Positions 15,441-24,288 of a DNA stretch of 64,000 nt are shown here, one piece after another. Each line of letters begins with the position of its first letter. Position 1 is the first letter of the stretch. The position numbers and the translations under genes were made by a program. The stretch covers positions 248,001 through 312,000 of the forward strand of contig JAJNPS010000021.1 in the NCBI GenBank assembly GCA_021155205.1, read 5' to 3'. Origin of the DNA: Rhodobacterales bacterium. Its GTDB lineage: Bacteria > Pseudomonadota > Alphaproteobacteria > Rhodobacterales > Rhodobacteraceae. The notes beneath the pieces are model-generated. The model was given only the letters and a program-made list of their open reading frames with translations. It was not told the DNA's origin and made no database searches.

Positions 15441-16427
15441 TCAGCCTCCGGTCATGGCCAGCGCCACGGCGACATAGGAAGGAATTCCGATGGTCAGGTT
15501 GAAGGGGAACGTGATGCCCAGCGACAAGGTAAGGTAGACCGAAGGGTTCGCCTCGGGCAATGCCACGCGCATGGCGGCGGGCACCGCAATGTAGCTGGCC
15601 GAGGCGCCAAGCGTCATCATCAGCGCGACGCCGCCCGCCGACAGGCCCAAAAGCAGCCCGGCGCCAAGGCCGGAGGCGGCCCCGATCACCGGCATCAGGA
15701 TGCCGAAAACCAGCGTCCCTGCGGTCAGCACGCCCCTTGCGGCGCGCAGACCCCGCCCCGCCACCAGCCCCATGTCCAGCAGGAAAAGACACAACACACC
15801 CTGAAACGGCGCGACGATGAATGCCTCGATCCGCGCCAGACCCGGTTTGCCCGTCGCCATCCCGATCGCAAAAGCGCCCACCAGAAGGACAATTGACCCG
15901 TTCAGCAGGATCTCGCGCCAAAGTTCGGCATCCATCCGCTTCACCTGTCCCGCGGTGCTGCTGCGCGCCACCAGCCACAGCGCCGAGATGATCGCCGGGG
16001 CCTCCATCGCGGCGGCGACGGCGACCATGTAGCCCTCGGAGTCAATGCCGCGCCCGGCCAGGACCGAGGTTGCGGTGACAAAAGTCACGATGGAGATCGA
16101 CCCGTAATGCGCGGCGACGGCGGCGGCGTCCATGGCCGACAACCGGGTCAGCACGCGCAACAGCGCAAAGGCGATGAAGGGCAGCCCGAAGCTGAGAACG
16201 ACGCCCGCGGCCAGCGCCAGGATCAAGGATGCGTCCGCACCATTGTCTGCGACCGACACGCCACCCTTGAAACCGATGGAAAACAGAAGATAAAGCGACA
16301 TCGTCTTGGCCGCCGCTTCGGGCACCGACAGTTCCGACCGCGCCAGCGCCGCGAAGAGGCCCAGCGCGAAACTCAGGATCATCGGCGTGATCAGGTTTGC
16401 CGCCGCGATGGAAAGAATGTCGCCCAT
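15441..16427 (-). CDS. sbtA: Sodium-dependent bicarbonate transporter, SbtA family
   Basis: 328 residues with about ten hydrophobic helices in two similar halves. It opens LITPMILSFALGLFAALARS then LSVPEAAAKTMSLYLLFSIG and has the FKGG stretch typical of SbtA (DUF897). In the middle AAHYGSISIVTFVTATSVL is characteristic; the second half has GASASYIAVPAAMRVALPEA. Inner membrane, predicted Na+/HCO3- symport. Gene order carbonic anhydrase, sbtA, sbtB on one strand points to a bicarbonate-uptake unit. No Rubisco or carboxysome gene occurs in the window. Confidence 0.88.
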   Translation of the reverse strand: MGDILSIAAANLITPMILSFALGLFAALARSELSVPEAAAKTMSLYLLFSIGFKGGVSVADNGADASLILALAAGVVLSFGLPFIAFALLRVLTRLSAMDAAAVAAHYGSISIVTFVTATSVLAGRGIDSEGYMVAVAAAMEAPAIISALWLVARSSTAGQVKRMDAELWREILLNGSIVLLVGAFAIGMATGKPGLARIEAFIVAPFQGVLCLFLLDMGLVAGRGLRAARGVLTAGTLVFGILMPVIGAASGLGAGLLLGLSAGGVALMMTLGASASYIAVPAAMRVALPEANPSVYLTLSLGITFPFNLTIGIPSYVAVALAMTGG

Positions 16428-16488
16428 GATTTGTCCGGCTGCCCCCGTCGTCAGGCTCTCTTAGTGCGCGCCATGCGCATGTCCAGCC

Positions 16489-17139
16489 TCAAACCGGCAC
16501 GAACCGCGCGGTCTGGACATCATAGTTTTCCAGCACACCCTCGCCCGTATCGGTCCAAAGACCATGCAGGGTCATCCCGTCCTGCTCGGCCGCCGCCCGG
16601 ACAAAGGGAAAGGTCATCAGGTTTTCCAGGCTGATCAGCACCGCCTCTTTTTCCATCGCGACGACGCGGGCGGCGGTGTCGTTGATATGCGCGGTCCGCT
16701 CATAGCCCGGGCGCAGGATGTCCATCCAGCGGCCGACAAAGCTCGACTGCTTTTCCAGCTCCGGCGCGTGGCCCGCGCACATGTCGTGACAGCCCCTGAC
16801 GCCGCCGCACCGCGCATGGCCCAGCACGACGATATGGGCCACCTTCAGCGCGGTCACGGCATATTCCACCGCCGCCGAGGTGCCGTGGTTCTTGCCGTCG
16901 GGATTGAACTCCGGCACCAGCCCCGCGATGTTGCGGTGGACAAAGAACTCGCCCTCATCCGCGCCAAAGATCGACGTGACGGGCACTCGGCTGTCGCAGC
17001 ACGAGATGATCATGGCGCGCGGCATCTGCCCGGCTTCGGCCAGGCGGCGATACCAGGCGCGGTTGTCCTGATAGGTCGTGGCGTGCCAGCCCCGGAACCG
17101 CTGGGCAAGATAGGGCGGCAAGGGACGTGCGGACATCAT
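16489..17139 (-). CDS. Beta-class carbonic anhydrase
   Basis: 216 residues; interconverts CO2 and bicarbonate. Zinc ligands and the Asp-Arg dyad are visible: IISCCDSRVPV (Cys, Asp, Arg) near residue 48 and VLGHARCGGVRG (His, Cys) near 107. There is no clear signal peptide, so it is cytoplasmic. ATG 17139 or the adjacent 17136. It lies 61 bp upstream of sbtA in the same direction and probably heads the inorganic-carbon cluster; the divergent gene begins at 17290. Confidence 0.93.
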   Translation of the reverse strand: MMSARPLPPYLAQRFRGWHATTYQDNRAWYRRLAEAGQMPRAMIISCCDSRVPVTSIFGADEGEFFVHRNIAGLVPEFNPDGKNHGTSAAVEYAVTALKVAHIVVLGHARCGGVRGCHDMCAGHAPELEKQSSFVGRWMDILRPGYERTAHINDTAARVVAMEKEAVLISLENLMTFPFVRAAAEQDGMTLHGLWTDTGEGVLENYDVQTARFVPV

Positions 17140-17289
17140 CGGGCATGACCTTGTTCATATTGCGGCCAGTCGTCGGTATTCGCACAAAACTCGAAAGGGA
17201 AAGGTCGTCAAGGGCTGCAATGCAGAAACCAATTGTTCAACACGACGGCCAACACTGTCCATGGGTGTCTTTGGGTGCATTGGGTGAAC

Positions 17290-17673
17290 ATGATGACAAA
17301 CGTGACGATACTGCGGCCGCGCGAGCGCATTCGGCAGGACGGCGAGGCGATTGCCGCACTTTACCGCAATCTTGGCACGGCAACGGCGGAGCAACTGGTC
17401 ACGCGCGCCTTGGGGGAACTCGCGTTGGCAATGTCGGGGCTGGATGCACGGGTACGCGCGCGCGATCTGGCCGATCTGGCACGGCAGTTGCGGCGGCTGC
17501 AGCGGATGGCGGAAAACCTGGGCATGATCAGCCTGTGCGCGGTCTCGCAAGATGCGGGTATCTGCCTGCAGTCGGGCGACAGCACGGCGTTTTCGGCCGT
17601 CTGGTCGCGGCTGATGCGGATTGCCGAACGGTCTCTCGCAGCGGACAAGGGGATGGTTGACCTGTCGGTCTGA
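17290..17673 (+). CDS. Hypothetical helical protein
   Basis: 127 residues from the double ATG at 17290/17293. Mostly alpha-helical by composition, with heptad-like stretches (ARDLADLARQLRRLQRMAEN) and no signal or membrane segment. A single short region, LGMISLCAVSQDAG, is more hydrophobic. It looks like a four-helix bundle, loosely Hpt-like, but the motif His of Hpt domains is not evident, so no function is assigned. Divergent from the carbonic anhydrase and upstream of the aminopeptidase. Confidence 0.6.
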   Translation: MMTNVTILRPRERIRQDGEAIAALYRNLGTATAEQLVTRALGELALAMSGLDARVRARDLADLARQLRRLQRMAENLGMISLCAVSQDAGICLQSGDSTAFSAVWSRLMRIAERSLAADKGMVDLSV

Positions 17674-17797
17674 GTGCCCAGCGCCGCCGGACAAAATGGA
17701 TATGGCGACCTGCCTTGCGGTGCGCGGCGATCTGGATAGGTTGAAAGACACCGCGCCGGGGCAGATGTCCCGGCCATCCGCTGCGCTGGACCATCCG

Positions 17798-19195
17798 ATG
17801 ACCCTTGAACCGCCCCGATTTGCCCCATCCGGCAGCACCACGCGCATGCTGCATGTGGTGACACAGGACGATATGCCGCAGTTTCGCGCGGGCCTTCCAA
17901 AACCGCATCAGGCGTGGATGGAGGCTACGGGCTTTGCGGCCGGTCTTGGCGACCTTTGCCTGTTGCCGGACGCGGCGGGCGGCATCGCGGCGGCGGTTGC
18001 GGGCCTGGGCACGCCTGCCGCACGCCGACGCCAGCGGTTCGGGCTGGCCAGGGCAGCGGCGGCGCTGCCCGGCGGGGCGTGGCAGATCAGCGGGCAGATG
18101 ACCCCTGCCGACCTTGACGAGGCCGCACTTGGCTGGTTGCTGCACGCCTATCGGTTCGACCGCTATCGTCCAAGGACCAGCGCGAGGGACAGGGCGGTCC
18201 TGGTCGCACCACCGGGTGTCGATGCCGCCCGCCTGACCGCCATGGCCGAGGCCGAGGTCCTGACCCGCGACCTGATCAACACCCCCGCCAGCGACATGGG
18301 GCCACAAGACCTGGAGGCGGCGTTTCTGGCGCTGGCCAGCCGGTTTGGTGCCAGGACCGAGGTGATCGCGGGCGAGGCCCTTCTGGCGCGCAACTTTCCG
18401 ATGATCCATGCCGTCGGCCGCGCCTCGCCCCGTGCGCCACGCCTTCTGGACCTGCGCTGGGGGATGACGGGTCCGTCCCTGACGCTGGTCGGCAAGGGGG
18501 TGTGTTTCGACACCGGCGGCCTCGACATCAAGCCGTCTGCGGGCATGCTGCAGATGAAAAAGGACATGGGCGGTGCGGCAACCGTGATGGGCCTTGCGCA
18601 GATGATCATGACGCTGGACCTGCCGCTGCGGCTGCGCGTCCTGGTCCCCGCGGTGGAAAACGCCATCGCCGGCAACGCCCAGCGCCCGCGCGACATCCTG
18701 ACCTCGCGCCTCGGCCTGACGGTCGAGGTGAACAACACCGATGCCGAAGGGCGGCTGGTGCTGGCCGACGCACTGGCCTATGCGGTCGAGGAACCTGTGG
18801 ATGCGCTGGTGTCGATGGCGACGCTGACGGGCGCGGCACGGGTGGCCGTGGGGCCGGACCTTGCGCCCTACTACACCGATGATGATGCAATGGCGCTGGC
18901 GGTTGAAGCGGGCGCCCGCGCGGGCTTTGATCCGGTCTGGCGACTGCCGTTCTGGGACCCCTATGAAGCCATGATCGAGCCTGGCATCGCGGATCTCGAC
19001 AATGCCCCGGCGGGCGGCTTTGCGGGGTCGGTCACTGCAGCGCTGTTCCTGCGCCGGTTCGTCGGCGAGGCGCGCTATCTGCATTTCGACATTTTCGGCC
19101 ATACCCCCACTGACGCCCCGGCGCGACCCAAGGGCGGTGCGGGTCAGGGCGCGCGGGCCATCCTAGGCGCGCTGCCTGCGATCCTGGGGCTATAA
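17798..19195 (+). CDS. Leucyl aminopeptidase family (M17) protein
   Basis: 465 residues. The M17 catalytic domain is clear: LVGKGVCFDTGGLDIKPSAG, MKKDMGGAATVMG, and the signature NTDAEGRLVLADAL (about residues 310-323) with its metal-binding Asp and Glu. The N-terminal domain is shorter and divergent, as in the PepB-like branch of alphaproteobacteria. ATG 17798 is chosen over far-upstream starts that would overlap the preceding gene. Cytosolic di-metal exopeptidase for short peptides. The NlpC/P60 gene follows after 3 bp, so the two are coupled. Confidence 0.92.
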   Translation: MTLEPPRFAPSGSTTRMLHVVTQDDMPQFRAGLPKPHQAWMEATGFAAGLGDLCLLPDAAGGIAAAVAGLGTPAARRRQRFGLARAAAALPGGAWQISGQMTPADLDEAALGWLLHAYRFDRYRPRTSARDRAVLVAPPGVDAARLTAMAEAEVLTRDLINTPASDMGPQDLEAAFLALASRFGARTEVIAGEALLARNFPMIHAVGRASPRAPRLLDLRWGMTGPSLTLVGKGVCFDTGGLDIKPSAGMLQMKKDMGGAATVMGLAQMIMTLDLPLRLRVLVPAVENAIAGNAQRPRDILTSRLGLTVEVNNTDAEGRLVLADALAYAVEEPVDALVSMATLTGAARVAVGPDLAPYYTDDDAMALAVEAGARAGFDPVWRLPFWDPYEAMIEPGIADLDNAPAGGFAGSVTAALFLRRFVGEARYLHFDIFGHTPTDAPARPKGGAGQGARAILGALPAILGL

Positions 19196-19198
19196 CGG

Positions 19199-20017
19199 AT
19201 GGACCGCCGCCTGACCCCTGCCACCGACCGGAAGGCGCACCGCTCGCTGATCGGGCGGGTCGAGGGGCGGACCTTTACCGAAGGCGAGGCGCTGGCCGTC
19301 GCCTGGCCGCTGGTCGACCTGCTTGCGGCACCGGGCGGCGCGCGCGACCGGCAGTTGTGGCTGGGCGACGGATTTACCGTGATCGACCGCGATCAGGGGC
19401 ATGCCTTCGGCTTTGCCCACAAGGACGGCTATTGCGGCTGGCTGCCCGGAAACGCGCTGGAAAATCCGGCGCGGCCGACGCATTGGGTGGCAACAACGGC
19501 AAGCCATCTCTACGCCGGTCCCAAGGTCCAGTCGCGCGACATCGCCGCCCTGCCGATGGGCGCGCGCCTTGCCGTTGCGGGCATCACCGGCAGCTTTGCG
19601 CAGACGCCGCACGGGTTTGTGCCCCTGGCCCACCTGCGGGGCATCGGCGACTTCCATGCCGACCCGGTCAGCGTGGCCGAAATGTTTCTGGGCACGCCTT
19701 ATCTGTGGGGCGGCAACAGCCATGCGGGGCTTGACTGCTCCGGTCTGGTGCAGGTGGCGCATCTGGCCTGCGCGCACCCCTGCCCCGCCGACAGTAACCT
19801 GCAGCAGAAGATGGGGCGCCCGCTTGACGCAGACGAACCGCTGCGACGTGGCGATCTTCTCTTCTGGCAAGGGCACGTCGCCTTGGTGGCGACCCCCGAC
19901 CGGCTGATCCATGCCAACGCCCACAGCATGACGGTCGCCCATGAGGCGACTGCCGCCTGCATCGCCCGCATCGCGGCACAGGGTGGCGGTCCGGTCATTC
20001 ACCGCGTTCGACCCTGA
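19199..20017 (+). CDS. NlpC/P60 family cysteine peptidase
   Basis: 272 residues. An SH3-like N-terminal part (about 20-140: GYCGWLPGNAL; HLYAGPKVQSRDIAALPMGA) precedes the NlpC/P60 domain (about 155-265). The catalytic set is visible: DCSGLVQVA (Cys), GHVALVATP (His) and IHANAHS (third polar residue). Such enzymes cleave gamma-D-Glu-diamino-acid bonds in wall peptides. No signal peptide is seen, so it may act on recycled muropeptides in the cytoplasm, which fits its coupling to a leucyl aminopeptidase (3-bp gap). Confidence 0.9.
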   Translation: MDRRLTPATDRKAHRSLIGRVEGRTFTEGEALAVAWPLVDLLAAPGGARDRQLWLGDGFTVIDRDQGHAFGFAHKDGYCGWLPGNALENPARPTHWVATTASHLYAGPKVQSRDIAALPMGARLAVAGITGSFAQTPHGFVPLAHLRGIGDFHADPVSVAEMFLGTPYLWGGNSHAGLDCSGLVQVAHLACAHPCPADSNLQQKMGRPLDADEPLRRGDLLFWQGHVALVATPDRLIHANAHSMTVAHEATAACIARIAAQGGGPVIHRVRP

Positions 20018-20116
20018 TCCAACACCGCGGCGAGGTGCTGCTTTCCTGTCAAACTTGTGCCCGATTCTGGTGGTCAGAGCAGGTCCGACAACCGGAATGC
20101 GGGGGCGCAACCGTCG

Positions 20117-21205
20117 ATGGAACCAAAACTGATCGTGCCAACGCTGCTGGGCCTGGGGGCAGCATTTTTCTTCCTCAGCGGGAACCAGAGCTTTGAAATG
20201 CCGAACCTTGGTCTTGGCCTCGGGATGGTCACTGACATGAACGGCAATGTCGTCGGTGCGGTCAATGCGAAAACCCCCGTCCTGCAGGCCGGTGGTGAAC
20301 CCGTCGCGATGGGCGATCTGGTCGACGGCATCGTCAGCGGCGCAATCACCGCGGCCCCCGCCGAACTGCGGCTGATCAAGATGACCGAAGGCTGCAGCAT
20401 CACCAGACCTGCCGCGGGCCAGCGTGTGGCAGCCGTCATGGCCAAGCCCGCTGATCTGCGGTCCCAGATCTACAGTTACGACGAAGACGAATTCGCCCGC
20501 GCTGCCGCCTACGACCTGCAGCGCGTGCTGGGCCAGGGGAATGCGGATCTTGCCAGGCTGAAGCGCCTGAATGTCGGGCCGATGACGGATCTCTCACTGT
20601 CGGTCGTGAATGTGATCGTTCCACCGGGACCCGACCCGGTCTATCTGGTGCTGAAGGATCAGTTTGGCGGCATTCTGTGGAATATCCTGCCGATGCCGGG
20701 CGCCAAGGTCGAACAGGTCGCCTTGCTGTCGGTACGCAGCGGCGGCGTGGTGAACCTTCCCGAGGGCGCCTATCTGCAGGTGCCGGACCTGCGCGGCGGT
20801 GATTGCGGTGCGTTCGCCCGCGTGATCGAGGATCCGGCCGTGACCGAGGCCGCGGGCTTCGTGCTCAGTGACGAAACGCGGGCGCAATGGGCGGCCTACA
20901 GCGCCTGGTTTACCGACACGTTCGGCATCCCGGCGGATACCGGCCTGAACGGGCGCGACGGGGCCTACGCGATCCTTGCAGGCGCTGCGCCACCCCCGGG
21001 TTCGCCCAAGGCTGTCTGGGCCGGCGTCGAAGGCCGGATCGCCCATGTCATCCCCACCGACATTCTTTATGCCAGCGGCGAGAAACAGCACGAAGACTGG
21101 TTCACCGCCAAAGCCGAGGCCGAAATCGCGCGTGCCTTTGGCGTGGCCGAGGGCAGCGACCTGCTTGCGCTGGTCAAACCCGCAATCCACGAAAGGACGA
21201 ACTGA
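20117..21205 (+). CDS. Unrecognised membrane-anchored protein A
   Basis: 362 residues. The N-terminus MEPKLIVPTLLGLGAAFFFLSG is a probable signal anchor, with the rest predicted periplasmic. Noticeable stretches: LIKMTEGCSITRPAAGQRVA, IYSYDEDEFARAAAYDLQRV, YLVLKDQFGGILWNILPMPG and DCGAFARVIED; the last section contains a WAGVEGRIAHVIPTDILYAS segment. Two Cys far apart could form a disulfide. No family recognised. Its stop shares one base with the next gene's ATG (TGATG), so A and B are coupled. ATG 20117 starts the anchor. Confidence 0.7.
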   Translation: MEPKLIVPTLLGLGAAFFFLSGNQSFEMPNLGLGLGMVTDMNGNVVGAVNAKTPVLQAGGEPVAMGDLVDGIVSGAITAAPAELRLIKMTEGCSITRPAAGQRVAAVMAKPADLRSQIYSYDEDEFARAAAYDLQRVLGQGNADLARLKRLNVGPMTDLSLSVVNVIVPPGPDPVYLVLKDQFGGILWNILPMPGAKVEQVALLSVRSGGVVNLPEGAYLQVPDLRGGDCGAFARVIEDPAVTEAAGFVLSDETRAQWAAYSAWFTDTFGIPADTGLNGRDGAYAILAGAAPPPGSPKAVWAGVEGRIAHVIPTDILYASGEKQHEDWFTAKAEAEIARAFGVAEGSDLLALVKPAIHERTN

Positions 21206-22182
21206 TGGCCGGCAATTCCCTGATGGTCGCCATGCGCCTGATCCTGCTGATCCCGTTTCTCGGGGCACTGGGCTATGGTTTGCTGATGGCGAAATTCAGC
21301 CAGGAGATGCAGTCCGGCGAACCCGGATTTGCATCGGAGATCGTGCTGAAACTGGGCGCGGCCTGGTTCGACTACAGCGTCGCGAAAAAGCGGGACGCGA
21401 TTGTCGATGTCGCGGTCTTGAATGATGAACGACGGGTGTCGCTGTCGCGCAAGGTTGCGCTGACAGACCTTTCGGGCGGGTCGGACGGCACGCTTGCCGG
21501 GTCGCGCGCCGAAGTGGCTGTCCTGGTCGCCGCCAAACAGTGGGGCGAGGCGGAATGCGACGCCATGATCCGCAGCTTTGCCACCAGATGCGGTTTTGGC
21601 ACCGCGGACGCGCAGATCGGCGATGATGGTCTGGCCCGGTTGCGGGTGACGTTGTCCTTTACCAATGCGACGCCCATCGGTGACACCACCGGGCTGGACA
21701 GTGCCGGGTTGATCCCGCAGCGCGTCGACCTTGCCGGACCGCAGGGGATCGAGGTCGCGCCCGCCGACATCCCTGCCGAGCGCGCGCGCCTTTATGCCGC
21801 CGCCGATGAGGCCTGCAAGGGTCTGCGCGCCGAAAAGGGCACCTGTGTCATTTCGGAAATCGCGTTCGTCGAAGACCCCGTCGAAGGCGGCAGGGTGAAC
21901 CTGTCTGCCAGCGCCGAAATCGCCTATCTGGGCCAGACCGTGACGGCCGGCGAGATTGCCGACCTGACCACGCGCAAAGTGGACGGCGAGGCCTCGATGC
22001 TGGCCTTCGCGCTGAAAACGATGATGGCGGCGCAACGGTCCATGACGGGGACCGAGGCGACCGAGGGCGACCAGCCACCGCCCGACGCGCCCCCTGTCGA
22101 TGCCAAGACGCTACTCGACGACGTGAAACTGCCGCGTTTCGAAAAATCGCAGGGCGGCGCCAAGTTCGTGTCCCCGCCGTAG
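21205..22182 (+). CDS. Unrecognised membrane-anchored protein B
   Basis: 325 residues beginning MAGNSLMVAMRLILLIPFLGALGYG, a likely signal anchor, then a long extracytoplasmic part. It has four Cys arranged CDAMIRSFATRC and CKGLRAEKGTC, suggesting two local disulfides (inference). The C-terminal 45 residues are Pro/Asp-rich and low in complexity (GDQPPPDAPPVDAKTLL). Coupled to protein A by a 1-bp overlap, and probably a partner. Its 3' end overlaps the convergent DUF2794 gene by 72 bp. No family recognised. Confidence 0.7.
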   Translation: MAGNSLMVAMRLILLIPFLGALGYGLLMAKFSQEMQSGEPGFASEIVLKLGAAWFDYSVAKKRDAIVDVAVLNDERRVSLSRKVALTDLSGGSDGTLAGSRAEVAVLVAAKQWGEAECDAMIRSFATRCGFGTADAQIGDDGLARLRVTLSFTNATPIGDTTGLDSAGLIPQRVDLAGPQGIEVAPADIPAERARLYAAADEACKGLRAEKGTCVISEIAFVEDPVEGGRVNLSASAEIAYLGQTVTAGEIADLTTRKVDGEASMLAFALKTMMAAQRSMTGTEATEGDQPPPDAPPVDAKTLLDDVKLPRFEKSQGGAKFVSPP

Positions 22183-22458
22183 CACCTGGCCGTCACCGCC
22201 CAGAACAGCATACATGCCCTGGCGCGACCGCAGACGAGGGCGCTTTTCGATCCGGTAAAGCGGCGTTTCGGCGGTGCGTCGAAAAATGGAAAACACCGCC
22301 ACGTCGCGCAACGCCGCAATGGCATAGTCGCGCCATTCACCGGCCGCCACCATCCGGCCATAGACGGACAGGATCAGCGCCAGTTCCCGGCGGTCGAACG
22401 ACACCTGTTCGGCAATGCGCGGACCTTGGGGGAACGGGATCGGCGGTTGGGCATTCAT
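22111..22458 (-). CDS. DUF2794 family protein
   Basis: 115 residues. The core VSFDRRELALILSVYGRMVA, then WRDYAIAALRDVAVFSIFRR and TPLYRIEKRPRLRSRQGMYA, is the DUF2794 pattern conserved across alphaproteobacteria. Function unknown; cytoplasmic, no membrane segment. ATG 22458. The C-terminal 23 codons overlap the end of the convergent gene B on the plus strand. Next gene upstream in the same direction is the asparaginase (31 bp). Confidence 0.88.
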   Translation of the reverse strand: MNAQPPIPFPQGPRIAEQVSFDRRELALILSVYGRMVAAGEWRDYAIAALRDVAVFSIFRRTAETPLYRIEKRPRLRSRQGMYAVLGGDGQVLRRGHELGAALRFFETRQFHVVE

Positions 22459-22488
22459 TCCATAAGCCTACGCCGCCCGCCCGACAAA

Positions 22489-23499
22489 TCAAGCGGCCTG
22501 ATCGGCAAAGCCGGGCGCAGCACGCAGCATCCCGGTTTCCAGCCCGCGCCAGTTGCGCTGGACGGCATCGAGACGGCGCTGCGTCGCGGGGTGGTCGCGC
22601 TCCAGCGCGCCGACCCGAACCAGCAGCGCCGCAATCGCGGTTTCCGACGCCCGCTTGGCGCCATCGGCGATCTTGAGGGCCATGCCAAGACCCTGTTCGG
22701 GCAGGATCGCGACATAGAACCCTTCGGCGCCACCCTTGATCGCCACCTTTCCCCCCATCGCGCGCATCAGTTCGGTGCAGGCCCCGCCTTCGCCCGCCAC
22801 CAGTTCCGGATAGGCCGCCATCGCGCGGGTCAGCCGGTGCATTGCACGTTCGCGGACCATGCCGTGATCGCGCGCGACGGCAAAGGCCGCCATCGCCCGC
22901 GCCATACCCTGCACCGAGGTCGCGAAGTTCGGCGCCGAACAGCCGTCAATGCCATGTCCGGGCGAGGCGATCCCGGTTGCATCCTCAAAGGCGGCGCGGA
23001 TCGTGCGCTGCAGGGGGTGATCCAGTTCGACATATTCCGGGCCCGCCTTCAGGTGCCTGGTGACGGCAAGAAAGCCCGCATGCTTGCCCGAACAGTTGTT
23101 GTGGAACTGACAGGGTTTTTCATCCGCGCGGATCAGCCGGTCGCGTTCCGCGCGGTTGTCAGGTTCATGCGCGCCGCAGCGCAGGTCGGTCTCGGCCAGG
23201 ACCAGATCGCTGACCCAGCGCCGCGCCATGTCGACATGCAGCTGCGCCCCGTGATGGCTGGCGCAGGCCAGCGCCAGTTGCGCATCGGTCAGCCCCATCG
23301 CCGAGGCGGCACCGCTTTCGATCAACGGCAGCGCCTGGATCATCTTGGACGACGAGCGCGGAAACACCGGCATGTCGGGATTGCCCCAGGCCGCAACGAT
23401 CCCCTTGGGATCGCAGATGACCGCATGGCCGTGATGCACGCTTTCCAGCATGCCGCCGCGCCACATCTCCGCCATCGGCACTGCCTGCGTCATCGCCAT
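22489..23499 (-). CDS. Asparaginase (type-II/thermolabile, PF06089-like)
   Basis: 336 residues. It begins AMTQAVPMAEMWRGGMLESVHHG, with FPRSSSKMIQALPLIESGAA, SHHGAQLHVDMARRW, CQFHNNCSGKHAGFLAV and GIDGCSAPNFATSVQGMAR, the recognised pattern of the Rhizobium-type asparaginase family, distinct from the classical bacterial L-asparaginases. Hydrolyses L-asparagine to aspartate and ammonia. Two conserved Ser-Lys tetrads (SSSK, CSGK) are visible. Cytoplasmic. Divergent from the IalB-like gene. Confidence 0.88.
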   Translation of the reverse strand: MAMTQAVPMAEMWRGGMLESVHHGHAVICDPKGIVAAWGNPDMPVFPRSSSKMIQALPLIESGAASAMGLTDAQLALACASHHGAQLHVDMARRWVSDLVLAETDLRCGAHEPDNRAERDRLIRADEKPCQFHNNCSGKHAGFLAVTRHLKAGPEYVELDHPLQRTIRAAFEDATGIASPGHGIDGCSAPNFATSVQGMARAMAAFAVARDHGMVRERAMHRLTRAMAAYPELVAGEGGACTELMRAMGGKVAIKGGAEGFYVAILPEQGLGMALKIADGAKRASETAIAALLVRVGALERDHPATQRRLDAVQRNWRGLETGMLRAAPGFADQAA

Positions 23500-23667
23500 C
23501 CTCCGCTCACAGATACGCTATTTTCCGCCCAGAGGGCTTTCGCCAAGGCTGGCATTTGCGTTATGGGTGAAATATCGGGTATGGGCTTGCCTTGCCACAG
23601 GAAAAGGTCTGCAGGACCGCACGGGCGATGGCAAGGGCAGGCAAAACGGCTGGAGGCTGTGTCAAAG

Positions 23668-24186
23668 ATGAGTTCACCAATCGTCCGCGTTCTGGGTGCA
23701 GTTGCACTTGGCCTGGCCGCGACCGGCGCCGTGGCGCAGGAATCCACGAACCGCGTCGCCACGATGACCGACTGGAACGTGTTTACCGAGGCCGATCCCA
23801 AGGAATGCTGGGGTGTGTCGAAACCGAAAGAGACGGTCAACACGCGCGACGGTCAGCCGGTGTCGGTCCGCCGCGGCGACATCCTGCTGTTCGTCACCTT
23901 CCGGCCGGGCAAGTCCCCCGAAGTGTCTTTCAGCGGTGGCTATCCCTTTGCCAGCGGCTCGACGGTTGAGGTCAGCATTGGTGGTGCGACATATCAGTTG
24001 TTCACCGATGGGGAATGGGCCTGGGCCGGCAGCCCCGATGACGATGCCAAACTTCTGGCCGAGATGAAAAAGGGCGAAAGCGCGACACTCAAGGCGCGGT
24101 CGGGCAAAGGCACGGAAACCGCCGACACCTTCAGCCTTTTGGGGTTCACCGCAGCGGTGGAGGATGCCGCCAAGCGCTGCCAGTAG
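23668..24186 (+). CDS. IalB-like (invasion-associated locus B) periplasmic protein
   Basis: 172 residues with a signal peptide (about 1-24, ...ATGAVAQ|ES). The mature part reads MTDWNVFTEADPKECWGVSK, FVTFRPG, GYPFASGSTVEVSIGG, DDAKLLAEMKKG, SATLKARSGKGTETADTFSL and ends AAKRCQ, the IalB (PF06776) layout with Cys near both ends that probably pair. Despite the name there is no basis for a virulence role here. ATG 23668 with GGAGG 12 bp upstream. A clear intrinsic terminator follows. Confidence 0.85.
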   Translation: MSSPIVRVLGAVALGLAATGAVAQESTNRVATMTDWNVFTEADPKECWGVSKPKETVNTRDGQPVSVRRGDILLFVTFRPGKSPEVSFSGGYPFASGSTVEVSIGGATYQLFTDGEWAWAGSPDDDAKLLAEMKKGESATLKARSGKGTETADTFSLLGFTAAVEDAAKRCQ

Positions 24187-24207
24187 TCAGTCACGGCAAC
24201 AGATGTG

Positions 24208-24242
24208 GCGTCCCGGGCCAAGGTTCGGGGCGCTTTTGTTTT
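24208..24242 (+). terminator. Rho-independent terminator
   Basis: Stem GCGTCCCG / CGGGGCGC (8 bp, one G-U) with a 10-base loop, followed by TTTTGTTTT. It lies 22 bp after the IalB-like stop and ahead of rlmN. Confidence 0.8.
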
Positions 24243-24288
24243 CGGGGCGGATGGCCTATATGCGCCTGATCCACCGACCGGACCCGTT

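Noticed and set aside
17528..19102. 524-codon open frame antisense to the leucyl aminopeptidase
   Set aside because: High GC makes long antisense frames common; it has no ribosome site and its translation is His/Arg/Gln-rich with no recognisable domain.
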